From JBBRHF01 sp038223055 (GTDB lineage: Bacteria; Actinomycetota; Actinomycetes; JACCUZ01): 46,689 nucleotides of DNA. The translations under genes were made by a program, and so were the position numbers. Each line of letters starts with the position of its first letter. The stretch's first letter is position 1. Positions 24,601 to 31,663 of this stretch are shown one piece after another. The notes beneath the pieces were generated by a model that saw only the letters and a program-made list of their open reading frames with translations, did no database searches and was not told the DNA's origin. The stretch is taken from the NCBI GenBank assembly GCA_038223055.1, contig JBBRHF010000006.1:1-46689 (forward strand), read 5' to 3'.

Positions 24601-26361
24601 CTGGACGACTGTCTCGCCAACATCGAGGCCAACCGCGGTGAGACCGTGGTTCTCGAGACCCTCGGCCTGGATGACCGCCTGGCTTACGAGTTGCTCACCC
24701 GCGGCGACACGCTGGGGGTCTTCCAGCTCGACGGTGGCCCGATGCGCTCGCTGCTGCGCTCGATGCGCCCGGACAACTTCGAGGACATCTCCGCGGTCCT
24801 TGCGCTCTACCGCCCCGGCCCGATGGGTGCCAACGCCCACAACGACTACGCCGACCGCAAGAACGGGCGCCAGCCCGTCGTGGCCCTGCACCCCGAGCTC
24901 GAGGCGCCGCTCGCCGAGATCCTCGGCGACACCCACGGGCTGATCGTCTACCAGGAGCAGGTCATGGCGATCGCCCAGCAGCTCGCGGGCTACACGTTGG
25001 GCCAGGCCGACCTGCTTCGCCGGGCCATGGGCAAGAAAAAGAAGGAAATCCTGGACAAGGAATACGTCCCGTTCTCCGATGGGATGCGCGAGCGGGGCTA
25101 CTCCGCCGCCGCGATCAAGAAGCTGTGGGAGGTCCTGGTCCCCTTCTCCGACTACGCCTTCAACAAGGCGCACACCGCGGGCTACGGCCTCGTGTCTTAC
25201 TGGACGGCCTACCTCAAGGCCAACTTCCCCTCTGAATACATGGCGGCGCTGCTCACCAGCATCCGCGACGACAAGGACAAGTCGGCCCTCTATCTGAACG
25301 AGTGCCGGCGCATGGGCATCAAGGTGTTGCCCCCCGACGTCAACGAGTCCGACTCCAACTACACCCCGCGGGGCACCGACATCAGGTTCGGCCTGTCGGC
25401 CATCCGTAACGTCGGCGAGAACGTGGTCCGCTCGATCGCGGCGACCCGCAGTGCCAAGGGCCGATTTAGCGACTTCACCGACTTCCTCGTCAAGGTCGAC
25501 GCGCTGGCCTGCAACAAGAAGACCATCGAGTCACTGATCAAGGCCGGCGCCTTCGACTCCCTCGGCCACACCCGTCGCGGCCTGATCATGATTCACGCCG
25601 AGGCGATCGACGCGGTCATGGACACGAAGCGGGCTCAGGCGATCGGCCAGTACGACCTGTTCGGCGGGGGCGACGACGAGCCGGGCACGCCGTTCGGCCT
25701 GGAGATGGCGATCTCGCTCGGCGAGTGGGACAAGACGGCTCTGCTTGCCTACGAGCGGGAGATGCTGGGCCTCTATGTCTCCGACCACCCGCTGTTCGGC
25801 GTGGAGCACATCATCTCCGCGGCGGCCGACTGCTCGATCGCGGTGCTGACCGGCTCCGAGGACCGCCCCGACGGATCGATCGTGACCGTGGGCGGCCTGG
25901 TCAGCGGCCTGCAACGCAAGGTCACCAAGAAGGGCGACGTCTGGGCGATCGCCACCCTGGAGGACCTCGAGGGCGCGATCGAGGTGATGTTCTTTCCGCA
26001 GACCTACCAGCTGTTCTCGACCACTCTCGCGGAGGACGCCGTGGTCCTCGTGCGCGGCCGGGTGGACCGGCGCGACGACGTGCCCAAGCTCATCGCGCTG
26101 GAGATGACGCTGCCCGACCTGTCCGAAGGGCCGCGCGGCCCGGTCGTCATCTCGCTTCCGATCGCGCGATGCACCCCGCCCGTGGTCGATCGGCTCAAGG
26201 AGGTGTTGGCCACTCACCCCGGCGCGACCGAGGTGCACCTGCGCCTGCAGACGGCGTCGCGCACCACCGTGCTGCGCATCGACGACGGGCTGAGGGTCAA
26301 CCCCGGCCCGGCCTTGATGGGTGACCTCAAGGCCCTGCTCGGCCCCTCCTGCCTGCTCTGA
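21682..26361 (+). CDS. dnaE: DNA polymerase III alpha subunit DnaE1 (intein-containing precursor)
   Basis: Replicative polymerase; 1559 codons, of which 387 are an intein, leaving a normal 1172-residue protein. The PHP domain starts [20 protein letters not shown] with metal-site residues H11, H13, D20 and H45. After splicing, GCEAYV supplies the next ligand Glu. The C-family catalytic region has [20 protein letters not shown] and [20 protein letters not shown]. Thumb, fingers ([20 protein letters not shown]), a helix-hairpin-helix and an OB domain ([20 protein letters not shown]) follow. The PHP metal set looks complete, as in actinobacterial DnaE1 where PHP proofreads. Confidence 0.98.
   Translation: [1559 protein letters not shown]
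21886..23046 (+). mobile_element. Intein with LAGLIDADG homing endonuclease in DnaE PHP domain
   Basis: A 387-residue protein-splicing element between KPIIG and CEAYV. It starts with Cys1 ([13 protein letters not shown]), has block B [11 protein letters not shown], block F [13 protein letters not shown] and ends VLHN with Cys as the +1 extein residue, so all splicing residues are present. Between them are two LAGLIDADG motifs: [13 protein letters not shown] (nt about 22369-22407) and [11 protein letters not shown] (about 22672-22704). Both acidic residues are kept, so the endonuclease may be active. Base composition in parts (for example 22981-23040, half G+C) is clearly lower than in the flanking extein, in keeping with lateral spread. 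Confidence 0.97.
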
Positions 26362-26379
26362 CCCTGCGCCGTCCGTGGC

Positions 26380-26439
26380 CGCGATCTGGCCCATTGTCCG
26401 ACGGTCACGCACGGCGGTCGCGATCTGGCCCACTGTCCG
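26380..26439. repeat. Pair of 21-bp direct repeats after dnaE
   Basis: CGCGATCTGGCCCATTGTCCG (26380-26400) and the same with one T to C change (26419-26439), 39 bp apart. They lie in the 196-nt gap between dnaE and the next gene. Confidence 0.85.
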
Positions 26440-26476
26440 GCGACCGGGCAATAGTGCCAGCCTGCCGCCGTTGCCA

Positions 26477-26494
26477 TTTTTGCATGATCGTGGC
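26477..26494 (+). repeat. Dispersed intergenic 18-mer, copy 1
   Basis: TTTTTGCATGATCGTGGC, identical to 40921-40938. Both copies lie in gaps shortly upstream of a leaderless gene on the plus strand. Confidence 0.8.
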
Positions 26495-26557
26495 CGGGAA
26501 AGCCGGGGCCGGTCCAGTTCGGCCCGGCGACGGAGCGCTGTGCCGCAGACTAGGCGG

Positions 26558-27094
26558 ATGGCCATCCCGCGACCCCCCACCAGCGAACTCGGGCTCGCGG
26601 CCGCTACTTCGGGGCTCAGCGTCGCCGTCGGCGGCGTCGTCGGCCTTGCCTGGTGGCTGATCGCCCCGCTGCCGCGCCTGAAGGTGGAGCCGACCGGTGT
26701 CTTCCTCGCCCTCGGGGAGGCCGAGACGGCCGTGGCCGCGGACGGCTGGTTCGCCCTGTGCGCGGGGGTGGCTGGGGTCGCCTGTGCCGTCGCGGTGTTC
26801 GGCTGGGTCAGGGCCGCCCGTCCGGGTGCGCTTGCCGGACTCACCGCGGGCGGCCTGCTCGGCGCCGTCCTGGCCGGCTGGCTCGGGAGTGCCCTCGGGC
26901 CCGGACCGGTCCGTGCCGCAGCCGCGGGCCTGCCGGTTGGCACGTTCCTCGACGGGCCGTTGAAGATGTCGGCCCACGGCGTGGTCGTGCTCTGGCCGCT
27001 GCTCGCCGTGGCTGTCTACTTCTCGCTCGCCGCCGGCCTGGAGGTCAGCCACCCCGCCCGGTCCGACCGATCGGCGCCACCGTGGCCCCCGTGA
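26558..27094 (+). CDS. Four-helix membrane protein of unknown function
   Basis: 178 residues with four predicted helices: about 14-36 (ATSGLSVAVGGVVGLAWWLI), 62-82 (FALCAGVAGVACAVAVFGWV), 90-112 and 141-160. A loop follows helix 1 with PLPRLKVEPTGVFLALGEAE, and another LPVGTFLDGPLKMSAHG precedes the last helix. The layout resembles DUF2567-type actinobacterial membrane proteins, but I cannot confirm this. ATG is six bases after CAGACT (26546-26551), giving a leaderless start. Its 3' end is convergent with and overlaps the ybaK-like gene by 50 nt. Confidence 0.8.
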   Translation: MAIPRPPTSELGLAAATSGLSVAVGGVVGLAWWLIAPLPRLKVEPTGVFLALGEAETAVAADGWFALCAGVAGVACAVAVFGWVRAARPGALAGLTAGGLLGAVLAGWLGSALGPGPVRAAAAGLPVGTFLDGPLKMSAHGVVVLWPLLAVAVYFSLAAGLEVSHPARSDRSAPPWPP

Positions 27095-27488
27095 GGCGCA
27101 CGAGGTCGGCTGGCGCGAGGGCGACGTCGAGCCCGCGGCGACCGGCGGACACGTGCACTCGTTCGAATCCATCGGCACTCGCGTCGACGATTGTCGGCAG
27201 CCGCCGGCGCTGAGCGATCGGGCTGACGCCGCCCACCACGTAGCCGGTCGACCGTTCTGCTTCGGCCCGGTCCGCGAGCTGCGCCCGCTTGCCCCCGACC
27301 GCGGCGGCCAGCGCCTTGAGGTCGAGGCTGCCACTTACGGGGACCACGGCCACCACGAGGTCTCCGTCCACGGCGGCGAGCAGTGTCTTAAATACCTGGC
27401 GCGGGTCGACCCCGAGGGCCTGGGCCGCCTCCACGCCGTACGACGTGGTCCTCGGGTCGTGCTCGTAGGGCAGCAGTTCGTGCGGCAC
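27045..27488 (-). CDS. YbaK/EbsC-type Cys-tRNA(Pro) deacylase
   Basis: A trans-editing protein that hydrolyses mischarged Cys-tRNA(Pro). From GTG 27488: VPHELLPYEHDPRTTSYGVE, then VFKTLLAAVDGDLVVAVVPV with the catalytic Lys, and TGYVVGGVSPIAQRRRLPTI with the conserved GGISP-type loop. The usual family N-terminus (GTPATVALAEAG) is present just upstream in frame. The true start is therefore probably CTG 27551, which overlaps the stop of the Lon-domain gene (CTGA). The extended protein is about 168 residues. Likely co-transcribed with the upstream gene. Confidence 0.92.
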   Translation of the reverse strand: MPHELLPYEHDPRTTSYGVEAAQALGVDPRQVFKTLLAAVDGDLVVAVVPVSGSLDLKALAAAVGGKRAQLADRAEAERSTGYVVGGVSPIAQRRRLPTIVDASADGFERVHVSAGRRGLDVALAPADLVRLTGATVAPIGRTGRGG

Positions 27489-27547
27489 CCCGGCCTCCGC
27501 CAGCGCGACCGTTGCCGGGGTCCCGCCGCTCGAACCCGTCCGCCTGC

Positions 27548-28201
27548 TCAGTTGGGGCTCGTCGGGGTGTGCGGGAGGTCGATCGCCGGCAGCGACGGGA
27601 GCAGACGCAGCACGGCAGACTCACGGCGCAGCAGGGCCAGTTCGTGGCGCAGCCGGCTGGTCGTGTCGGGCTCCTCGAGCAGCGCCTGCTTGTCCGACCG
27701 GTCCAGGATCGCCGCGGCCGCCACCAGGTAGGACAGCAGCTCGGGGTCCTCGGCGAGCTCGAGATCGCCGGGGGACCCGGTGAGCGCCGCCCGGTAGGAC
27801 GCGAACAGCTGGCTCACCCCACGCGCCAGCAGGACTGCAGCGTCCCCGGCCGGCTCATCCAGCAGTCGGACGTCGGAGCGCAGATAGGACCGGGAGGTCT
27901 CCAGCGGGCCGAGCCGGAACCGCCGGGTGCCGGCCGTGACGAGCGAGAACCGCCCGTCGTCGTGTGCCTCGACCTCTCGCAGCGACGCGACGCAGCCCAC
28001 CGCGTGCAGGGCGCGGATGCCGTCCACGCCGACCTCGTGGCCGGACCGGATCGCCACCACCCCGAAGCGGCGCTCCGGCTCGGGAGACGCCAGCAGGTCG
28101 TTGACCATGTCGCGGTAGCGCTGCTCGAACACGTGCAAAGGCAGGATCAGTCCGGGATAGAGCACGGTGCCCAGCGGAAAGATTGCCAGCCGCTCGGTCA
28201 C
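27548..28201 (-). CDS. Lon N-terminal (LON substrate-binding) domain protein
   Basis: About 217 residues comprising only the Lon N-domain: VTERLAIFPLGTVLYPGLIL, PLHVFEQRYRDMVNDLL and FGVVAIRSGHEVG, ending with a helical region (about 140-210). There is no AAA+ ATPase or protease domain. Such stand-alone LON proteins are common in actinobacteria beside his genes; function is unclear (protein quality control or a ligand-binding role has been suggested). GTG 28201 follows TACACT by seven bases. The open frame continues upstream inside divergent hisD, but that part is antisense. Confidence 0.92.
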   Translation of the reverse strand: MTERLAIFPLGTVLYPGLILPLHVFEQRYRDMVNDLLASPEPERRFGVVAIRSGHEVGVDGIRALHAVGCVASLREVEAHDDGRFSLVTAGTRRFRLGPLETSRSYLRSDVRLLDEPAGDAAVLLARGVSQLFASYRAALTGSPGDLELAEDPELLSYLVAAAAILDRSDKQALLEEPDTTSRLRHELALLRRESAVLRLLPSLPAIDLPHTPTSPN

Positions 28202-28250
28202 GGCCGCGAGTGTACGACGGAGAGCGGCCGAAGGTTCGTAGACTCGGGCG
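28202..28250. promoter_or_regulatory. Divergent leaderless promoters (Lon-domain gene / hisD)
   Basis: Minus strand: TACACT (28214-28209), seven bases before GTG 28201. Plus strand: TAGACT (28239-28244), six bases before GTG 28251. Both genes therefore probably lack a 5' leader. No his leader peptide or T-box is present. Confidence 0.7.
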
Positions 28251-29546
28251 GTGATCTCCCGACTCGACCTTCGCGGCAAGCCCGACTCCGACCTCCCAGC
28301 CGTCTTGCCGCGGGCCACGGTCGATGTCGAGGACGCCCTGGAGACGGTGCGACCCCTGTGCGAGGACGTGCGTCGGCGCGGCACGGAGGCGGTGCTCGAT
28401 CTCACCGAGCGCTTCGACGGGGTGCGGCTGCGCGGCACCCGCGTCCCGGCTGAGGCGCTCGCCACGGCCCTCGCCGAACTCGCCCCCGAGGTCCGCGAGG
28501 CGCTGGAGGAGGCCGCGCGGCGCGCCCGGCTGGTGCACGCCGCCCAACGACGTACGGACGAGACGGTGACGGTCGCACCGGGGGGCACCGTCACCGAGCG
28601 ATGGGTTCCGGTGCGCCGGGTGGGTCTCTATGTCCCGGGCGGGCTGGTGGCCTACCCGTCCAGCGTCGTGATGAACGTCGTGCCCGCGCAGGTTGCCGGT
28701 GTGCGGTCGCTTGCCGTCGCTTCGCCGCCGCAGCGGGACCGCGCCGGCCTGCCGCATCCCGGCGTGCTCGCCGCGTGCGCGCTGCTCGGGGTCGAGGAGG
28801 TCCACGCCGTGGGAGGCGCGCAGGCCGTGGCCATGTTCGCCTACGGCACCGACGAGTGCGAGCGGGTCGACCTGGTGACCGGGCCGGGCAACGTCTACGT
28901 CGCTGCGGCGAAGCGGCTCGTGCGCGGCCTGGTCGGCATCGACGCCGAGGCGGGGCCGACCGAGATCGCCATTCTCGCCGACGACACGGCTGATCCCGCC
29001 TTCGTCGCCGCCGACCTGATCGCCCAGGCCGAGCACGACCCCAACGCCTCGTGCCTGCTGGTGACCCCCAGCGCGAACCTGGTCGACGCCGTGCAGGCCG
29101 AGCTCGCCCGGCAGGTGCCCACCACGCACCACCAGGAACGGGTCGAGTGGGCGCTTCGTGGCGCGTCCGCCGCCGTGCTCGTCGACGACCTCGAGCACGG
29201 CCTGCGGGTCGTAGACGCCTGGGCCGCCGAGCACCTCGAGGTCATCACTCGCGACGCCCGGTCGTGGGCGGACCGGGTCACCAACGCCGGCGCCATCTTC
29301 GTGGGTCCCTTCTCGCCGGTGTCCCTCGGCGACTACCTGGCCGGGTCCAACCACGTGTTGCCCACCGGGGGCACCGCCCGGCACACGGGGGGGCTGTCGG
29401 TGCAGTCCTTCCTGCGCAGCATGCACGTCGTGGACTACTCCCGGGACGCGCTCGCGGCGGTGGCTCGTCACGTCGATGCGCTCGGCGGCGAGGAGGACCT
29501 GCTGGCCCACGTGGCGGCGGTGCGCGTGCGCGTGCCCACCTCGTGA
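28251..29546 (+). CDS. hisD: Histidinol dehydrogenase
   Basis: Zn-dependent enzyme for the last two oxidations of histidine synthesis; 431 residues, full length. Conserved segments are WVPVRRVGLYVPGGLVAYPS, GGAQAVAMFAYGTDECERVD, GPGNVYVAAAKRLVRGLVGI, AGPTEIAILAD, LIAQAEHDPNASCLLVT and the late DYLAGSNHVLPTGGTARHTG. GTG 28251 is set by the leaderless -10. Its last bases overlap the hisC start (GTGA), so hisD-hisC-hisB form one operon. Confidence 0.98.
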   Translation: MISRLDLRGKPDSDLPAVLPRATVDVEDALETVRPLCEDVRRRGTEAVLDLTERFDGVRLRGTRVPAEALATALAELAPEVREALEEAARRARLVHAAQRRTDETVTVAPGGTVTERWVPVRRVGLYVPGGLVAYPSSVVMNVVPAQVAGVRSLAVASPPQRDRAGLPHPGVLAACALLGVEEVHAVGGAQAVAMFAYGTDECERVDLVTGPGNVYVAAAKRLVRGLVGIDAEAGPTEIAILADDTADPAFVAADLIAQAEHDPNASCLLVTPSANLVDAVQAELARQVPTTHHQERVEWALRGASAAVLVDDLEHGLRVVDAWAAEHLEVITRDARSWADRVTNAGAIFVGPFSPVSLGDYLAGSNHVLPTGGTARHTGGLSVQSFLRSMHVVDYSRDALAAVARHVDALGGEEDLLAHVAAVRVRVPTS

Positions 29547-29584
29547 CCGGCGACCAGGAGGTGACCGGCGACCAGGAGGTGACC
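29543..29584 (+). repeat. 18-bp tandem duplication over the hisC start codon
   Basis: GTGACCGGCGACCAGGAG at 29543 and 29561, with a partial third copy at 29579. It multiplies both the start codon and the purine-rich AGGAGG. Confidence 0.95.
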
Positions 29585-30724
29585 GATCGGGATCTCGAGC
29601 GCGACCCCGACAGCGAGGGCGCCGCAACGACGGTCGACCGACTGCTGCGTGACGATCTGCGCGGGCGCACGCCCTACGGCGCGCCTCAGCTCGACGTGCC
29701 GGTGCGCCTGAACACCAACGAGAACCCCTACCCGCCGAGCGACGCCCTGGTGGCCGACCTGGCCGAGCGGGTCGCGGTCGCCGCCCGCCGGATGAACCGA
29801 TATCCCGACCGGGACGCCGTCGCGCTGCGCGGCGAGCTCGCGGCCTACCTCACCCGGTCGGCCGGGCAGCCCCTCACCGTCGAGCAGGTGTGGGCGGCCA
29901 ACGGCAGCAACGAGATCCTCCAGCAACTGCTGCAGGGGTTCGGCGGCGCCGGCCGCATCGCGCTGGGCTTCGAGCCGACCTACTCGATGCACCGGCTGAT
30001 CTGCCTGGGCACCGGCACGGCCTACGTCGCGGTGGCCCGTTGCGCCGACTTCGGCCTCGATCCGGACGCCGCGGCGGTCGCCGTACGCGAGCACGATCCC
30101 GACGTCGTGTTCCTGTGCTCGCCCAACAACCCGACCGGCGCCGGCCTCGACCTCGAGGTCGTCGCCGCGGTCTACGCCGCGGCCCGGGGTGTCGTGATCG
30201 TCGACGAGGCCTACGCCGAGTTCTCCGCCCGGCCGTCCGCGCTGACCCTGCTGCCGGGGCGAGAGCGGCTGGTCGTGACCCGCACGATGTCCAAGGCGTT
30301 CGCGTTCGCGGCGGCCCGGCTGGGCTACCTCGGTGCGGACCCCGCCGTCGTACAGGCCCTCCAGCTTGTCCGCCTGCCATACCACCTGTCGGTGCTCTCC
30401 CAGGCGGCGGCGCAGGCCGCCCTCGCCCACGCCGGCGAGCTGCTCGCCACCGTCGACGCCCTGCGGGAGCAGCGCGACCGGCTGGTCCAGGACATCTCCT
30501 CGCTGGGTCTTCCGGTGGTCCGGTCCGACGCCAATTTCGTCCTGTTCGGCGGTCTTGGCGACCAGGTGCACACCTGGCGGGCGCTGCTGGAGCGCGGCGT
30601 GCTCGTGCGCGATGTCGGGCTCGAGGGCTGGCTGCGCGTCACCGCGGGAACCCAGCCGGAGACCACCGCCTTTCTCGACGCGCTGGCCGCCGTCGTCCCC
30701 ACCACCACGAAGGCCCACCTATGA
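29543..30724 (+). CDS. hisC: Histidinol-phosphate aminotransferase with duplicated N-terminal start region
   Basis: PLP enzyme that makes histidinol phosphate; about 393 residues. RLNTNENPYPPSDALVADLA, AANGSNEILQQLLQGFGGAG, FLCSPNNPTGAGLDL, IVDEAYAEF and the PLP-Lys region RTMSKAFAFAAARLGYLG are intact. The 5' end is odd: an 18-bp unit GTGACCGGCGACCAGGAG is duplicated, giving in-frame GTG codons at 29543, 29561 and 29579. Each later GTG is directly preceded by AGGAG. The first overlaps the hisD stop. The added residues (VTGDQE repeats) precede the normal N-terminus. Confidence 0.96.
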   Translation: MTGDQEVTGDQEVTDRDLERDPDSEGAATTVDRLLRDDLRGRTPYGAPQLDVPVRLNTNENPYPPSDALVADLAERVAVAARRMNRYPDRDAVALRGELAAYLTRSAGQPLTVEQVWAANGSNEILQQLLQGFGGAGRIALGFEPTYSMHRLICLGTGTAYVAVARCADFGLDPDAAAVAVREHDPDVVFLCSPNNPTGAGLDLEVVAAVYAAARGVVIVDEAYAEFSARPSALTLLPGRERLVVTRTMSKAFAFAAARLGYLGADPAVVQALQLVRLPYHLSVLSQAAAQAALAHAGELLATVDALREQRDRLVQDISSLGLPVVRSDANFVLFGGLGDQVHTWRALLERGVLVRDVGLEGWLRVTAGTQPETTAFLDALAAVVPTTTKAHL

Positions 30725-31308
30725 GCCGTACGTCGACCGTGTCCCGCACCACCAAGGAGTCAGACGTCCACGTCGCGCTCGACCTCGACGGGTCGGGCCG
30801 GACCGAGATCGACACCGGGGTGCCGTTCTTCGACCACATGCTGTCCCAGCTGGGCCGGCACGGCGGCTTCGATCTCGTGGTTCGCACCAAGGGGGACCTC
30901 GAGGTCGATGCCCACCACAGCGTCGAGGACACCTCGCTCGCGCTCGGCCAGGCGCTGCGGGAGGCCCTGGGCGACAAGGTGGGCATTCGCCGGTTCGGCG
31001 ACGCGCTGGTCCCGCTGGACGAGACGCTGGTGCAGGCTGCGGTCGACCTGTCCGGGCGCCCCTACGTCGTGCATGTCGAACCCGAGGTTGTCGAGCTGAT
31101 CGGCAGCTACGACACGACGCTGACCCGCCACATCTGGGAGTCGTTCACCGCGTCCGCCCAGATCTGCCTGCACGTCCGGGTGCTCGCCGGCCGCAACGCG
31201 CACCACGTCGTGGAGGCGCAGTTCAAGGCCGTGGCCCGCGCGCTGCGCGACGCTGTCGCGCTCGACGCCCGGGTCCTGGGGGTCCCCTCGACCAAGGGAA
31301 CCCTGTGA
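30721..31308 (+). CDS. hisB: Imidazoleglycerol-phosphate dehydratase
   Basis: 195 residues, the monofunctional dehydratase only (no histidinol phosphatase domain). Metal-binding motifs are FFDHMLSQLGRHGGFDL, DAHHSVEDTSLALGQAL, GSYDTTLTRHIWESF and RNAHHVVEAQFKAVARAL. ATG overlaps the hisC stop (ATGA). In most actinobacteria hisH and hisA follow. Here the string ends after hisB, and an ilv operon begins about 175 nt later. Confidence 0.97.
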   Translation: MSRTSTVSRTTKESDVHVALDLDGSGRTEIDTGVPFFDHMLSQLGRHGGFDLVVRTKGDLEVDAHHSVEDTSLALGQALREALGDKVGIRRFGDALVPLDETLVQAAVDLSGRPYVVHVEPEVVELIGSYDTTLTRHIWESFTASAQICLHVRVLAGRNAHHVVEAQFKAVARALRDAVALDARVLGVPSTKGTL

Positions 31309-31483
31309 GCCCGGGTCTCTGCCGCGTCCCTGCGGCTGACTCCGGAACAGCGACCGCAGCGGCGGGAACTCGATCCACCGGACGGGTGAACTCGGCGGAG
31401 ACGACGCCGCGGAGGCCCGGAGGCCCGGAGGCCAGCGGCCCGGCGGCTCGACGGCCGGATGCCGAGACGCCCCGTGCCGGCAG
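31309..31483. other. Gap between hisB and the ilvB promoter
   Basis: About 175 nt with no supported gene. It contains a short tandem array GGAGGCCC x 3 (31411-31433). A frame continuing from hisB's neighbour frame is open here but has no ribosome site or family resemblance. Confidence 0.5.
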
Positions 31484-31512
31484 TTGACACAGGCGGTCGG
31501 CCCGGAGAGGCT
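31484..31512 (+). promoter_or_regulatory. ilvB promoter
   Basis: TTGACA (31484-31489), a 17-bp spacer and GAGGCT (31507-31512). The leader-peptide ATG is six bases beyond the -10, so transcription would begin at or next to that ATG. Confidence 0.65.
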
Positions 31513-31518
31513 GTGAGC

Positions 31519-31557
31519 ATGCAACCCGTCGTCGTAGTTTGCCTGCGCGCCGCCTGA
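31519..31557 (+). CDS. ilvB leader peptide (Val-rich)
   Basis: Twelve codons reading MQPVVVVCLRAA, with four consecutive Val codons and one Leu. It stands between the ilvB promoter and an intrinsic terminator, the arrangement of ribosome-mediated attenuation. Stalling at Val codons when Val-tRNA is short would favour read-through into ilvBNC. GGAGAGG lies eight bases upstream, but part of it is in the -10, so the message may be leaderless. Confidence 0.8.
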   Translation: MQPVVVVCLRAA

Positions 31558-31569
31558 CGGTTCCGTCAG
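31554..31569 (+). promoter_or_regulatory. Pause-type hairpin at the end of the ilvB leader peptide
   Basis: CTGACG-GTTC-CGTCAG overlaps the leader-peptide stop codon. It is a 6-bp stem that could act as the early (1:2) hairpin of the attenuator. Confidence 0.5.
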
Positions 31570-31581
31570 CAGCGAGCGCGC

Positions 31582-31622
31582 AACCCCTTGTGAGTCCACC
31601 ATTGGACCGGAGGGGTTTTTTG
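31582..31622 (+). terminator. ilvB attenuator terminator
   Basis: AACCCCT (31582-31588) pairs with AGGGGTT (31611-31617), and GTCCA (31594-31598) with TGGAC (31603-31607). A run of six T follows. It is a clear intrinsic terminator 42 nt before ilvB. Confidence 0.88.
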
Positions 31623-31663
31623 TTGGCCGAACGCACCTCAGCACGCCCAGAGAGGACCGACAG

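Noticed and set aside
22273..25173. 966-codon minus-strand frame under dnaE
   Set aside because: Antisense shadow of conserved polymerase and intein sequence; no start signals.
31309..31487. Possible small gene after hisB (GTG 31305 onward)
   Set aside because: No ribosome site; Ala/Pro/Arg-rich composition driven by short repeats.
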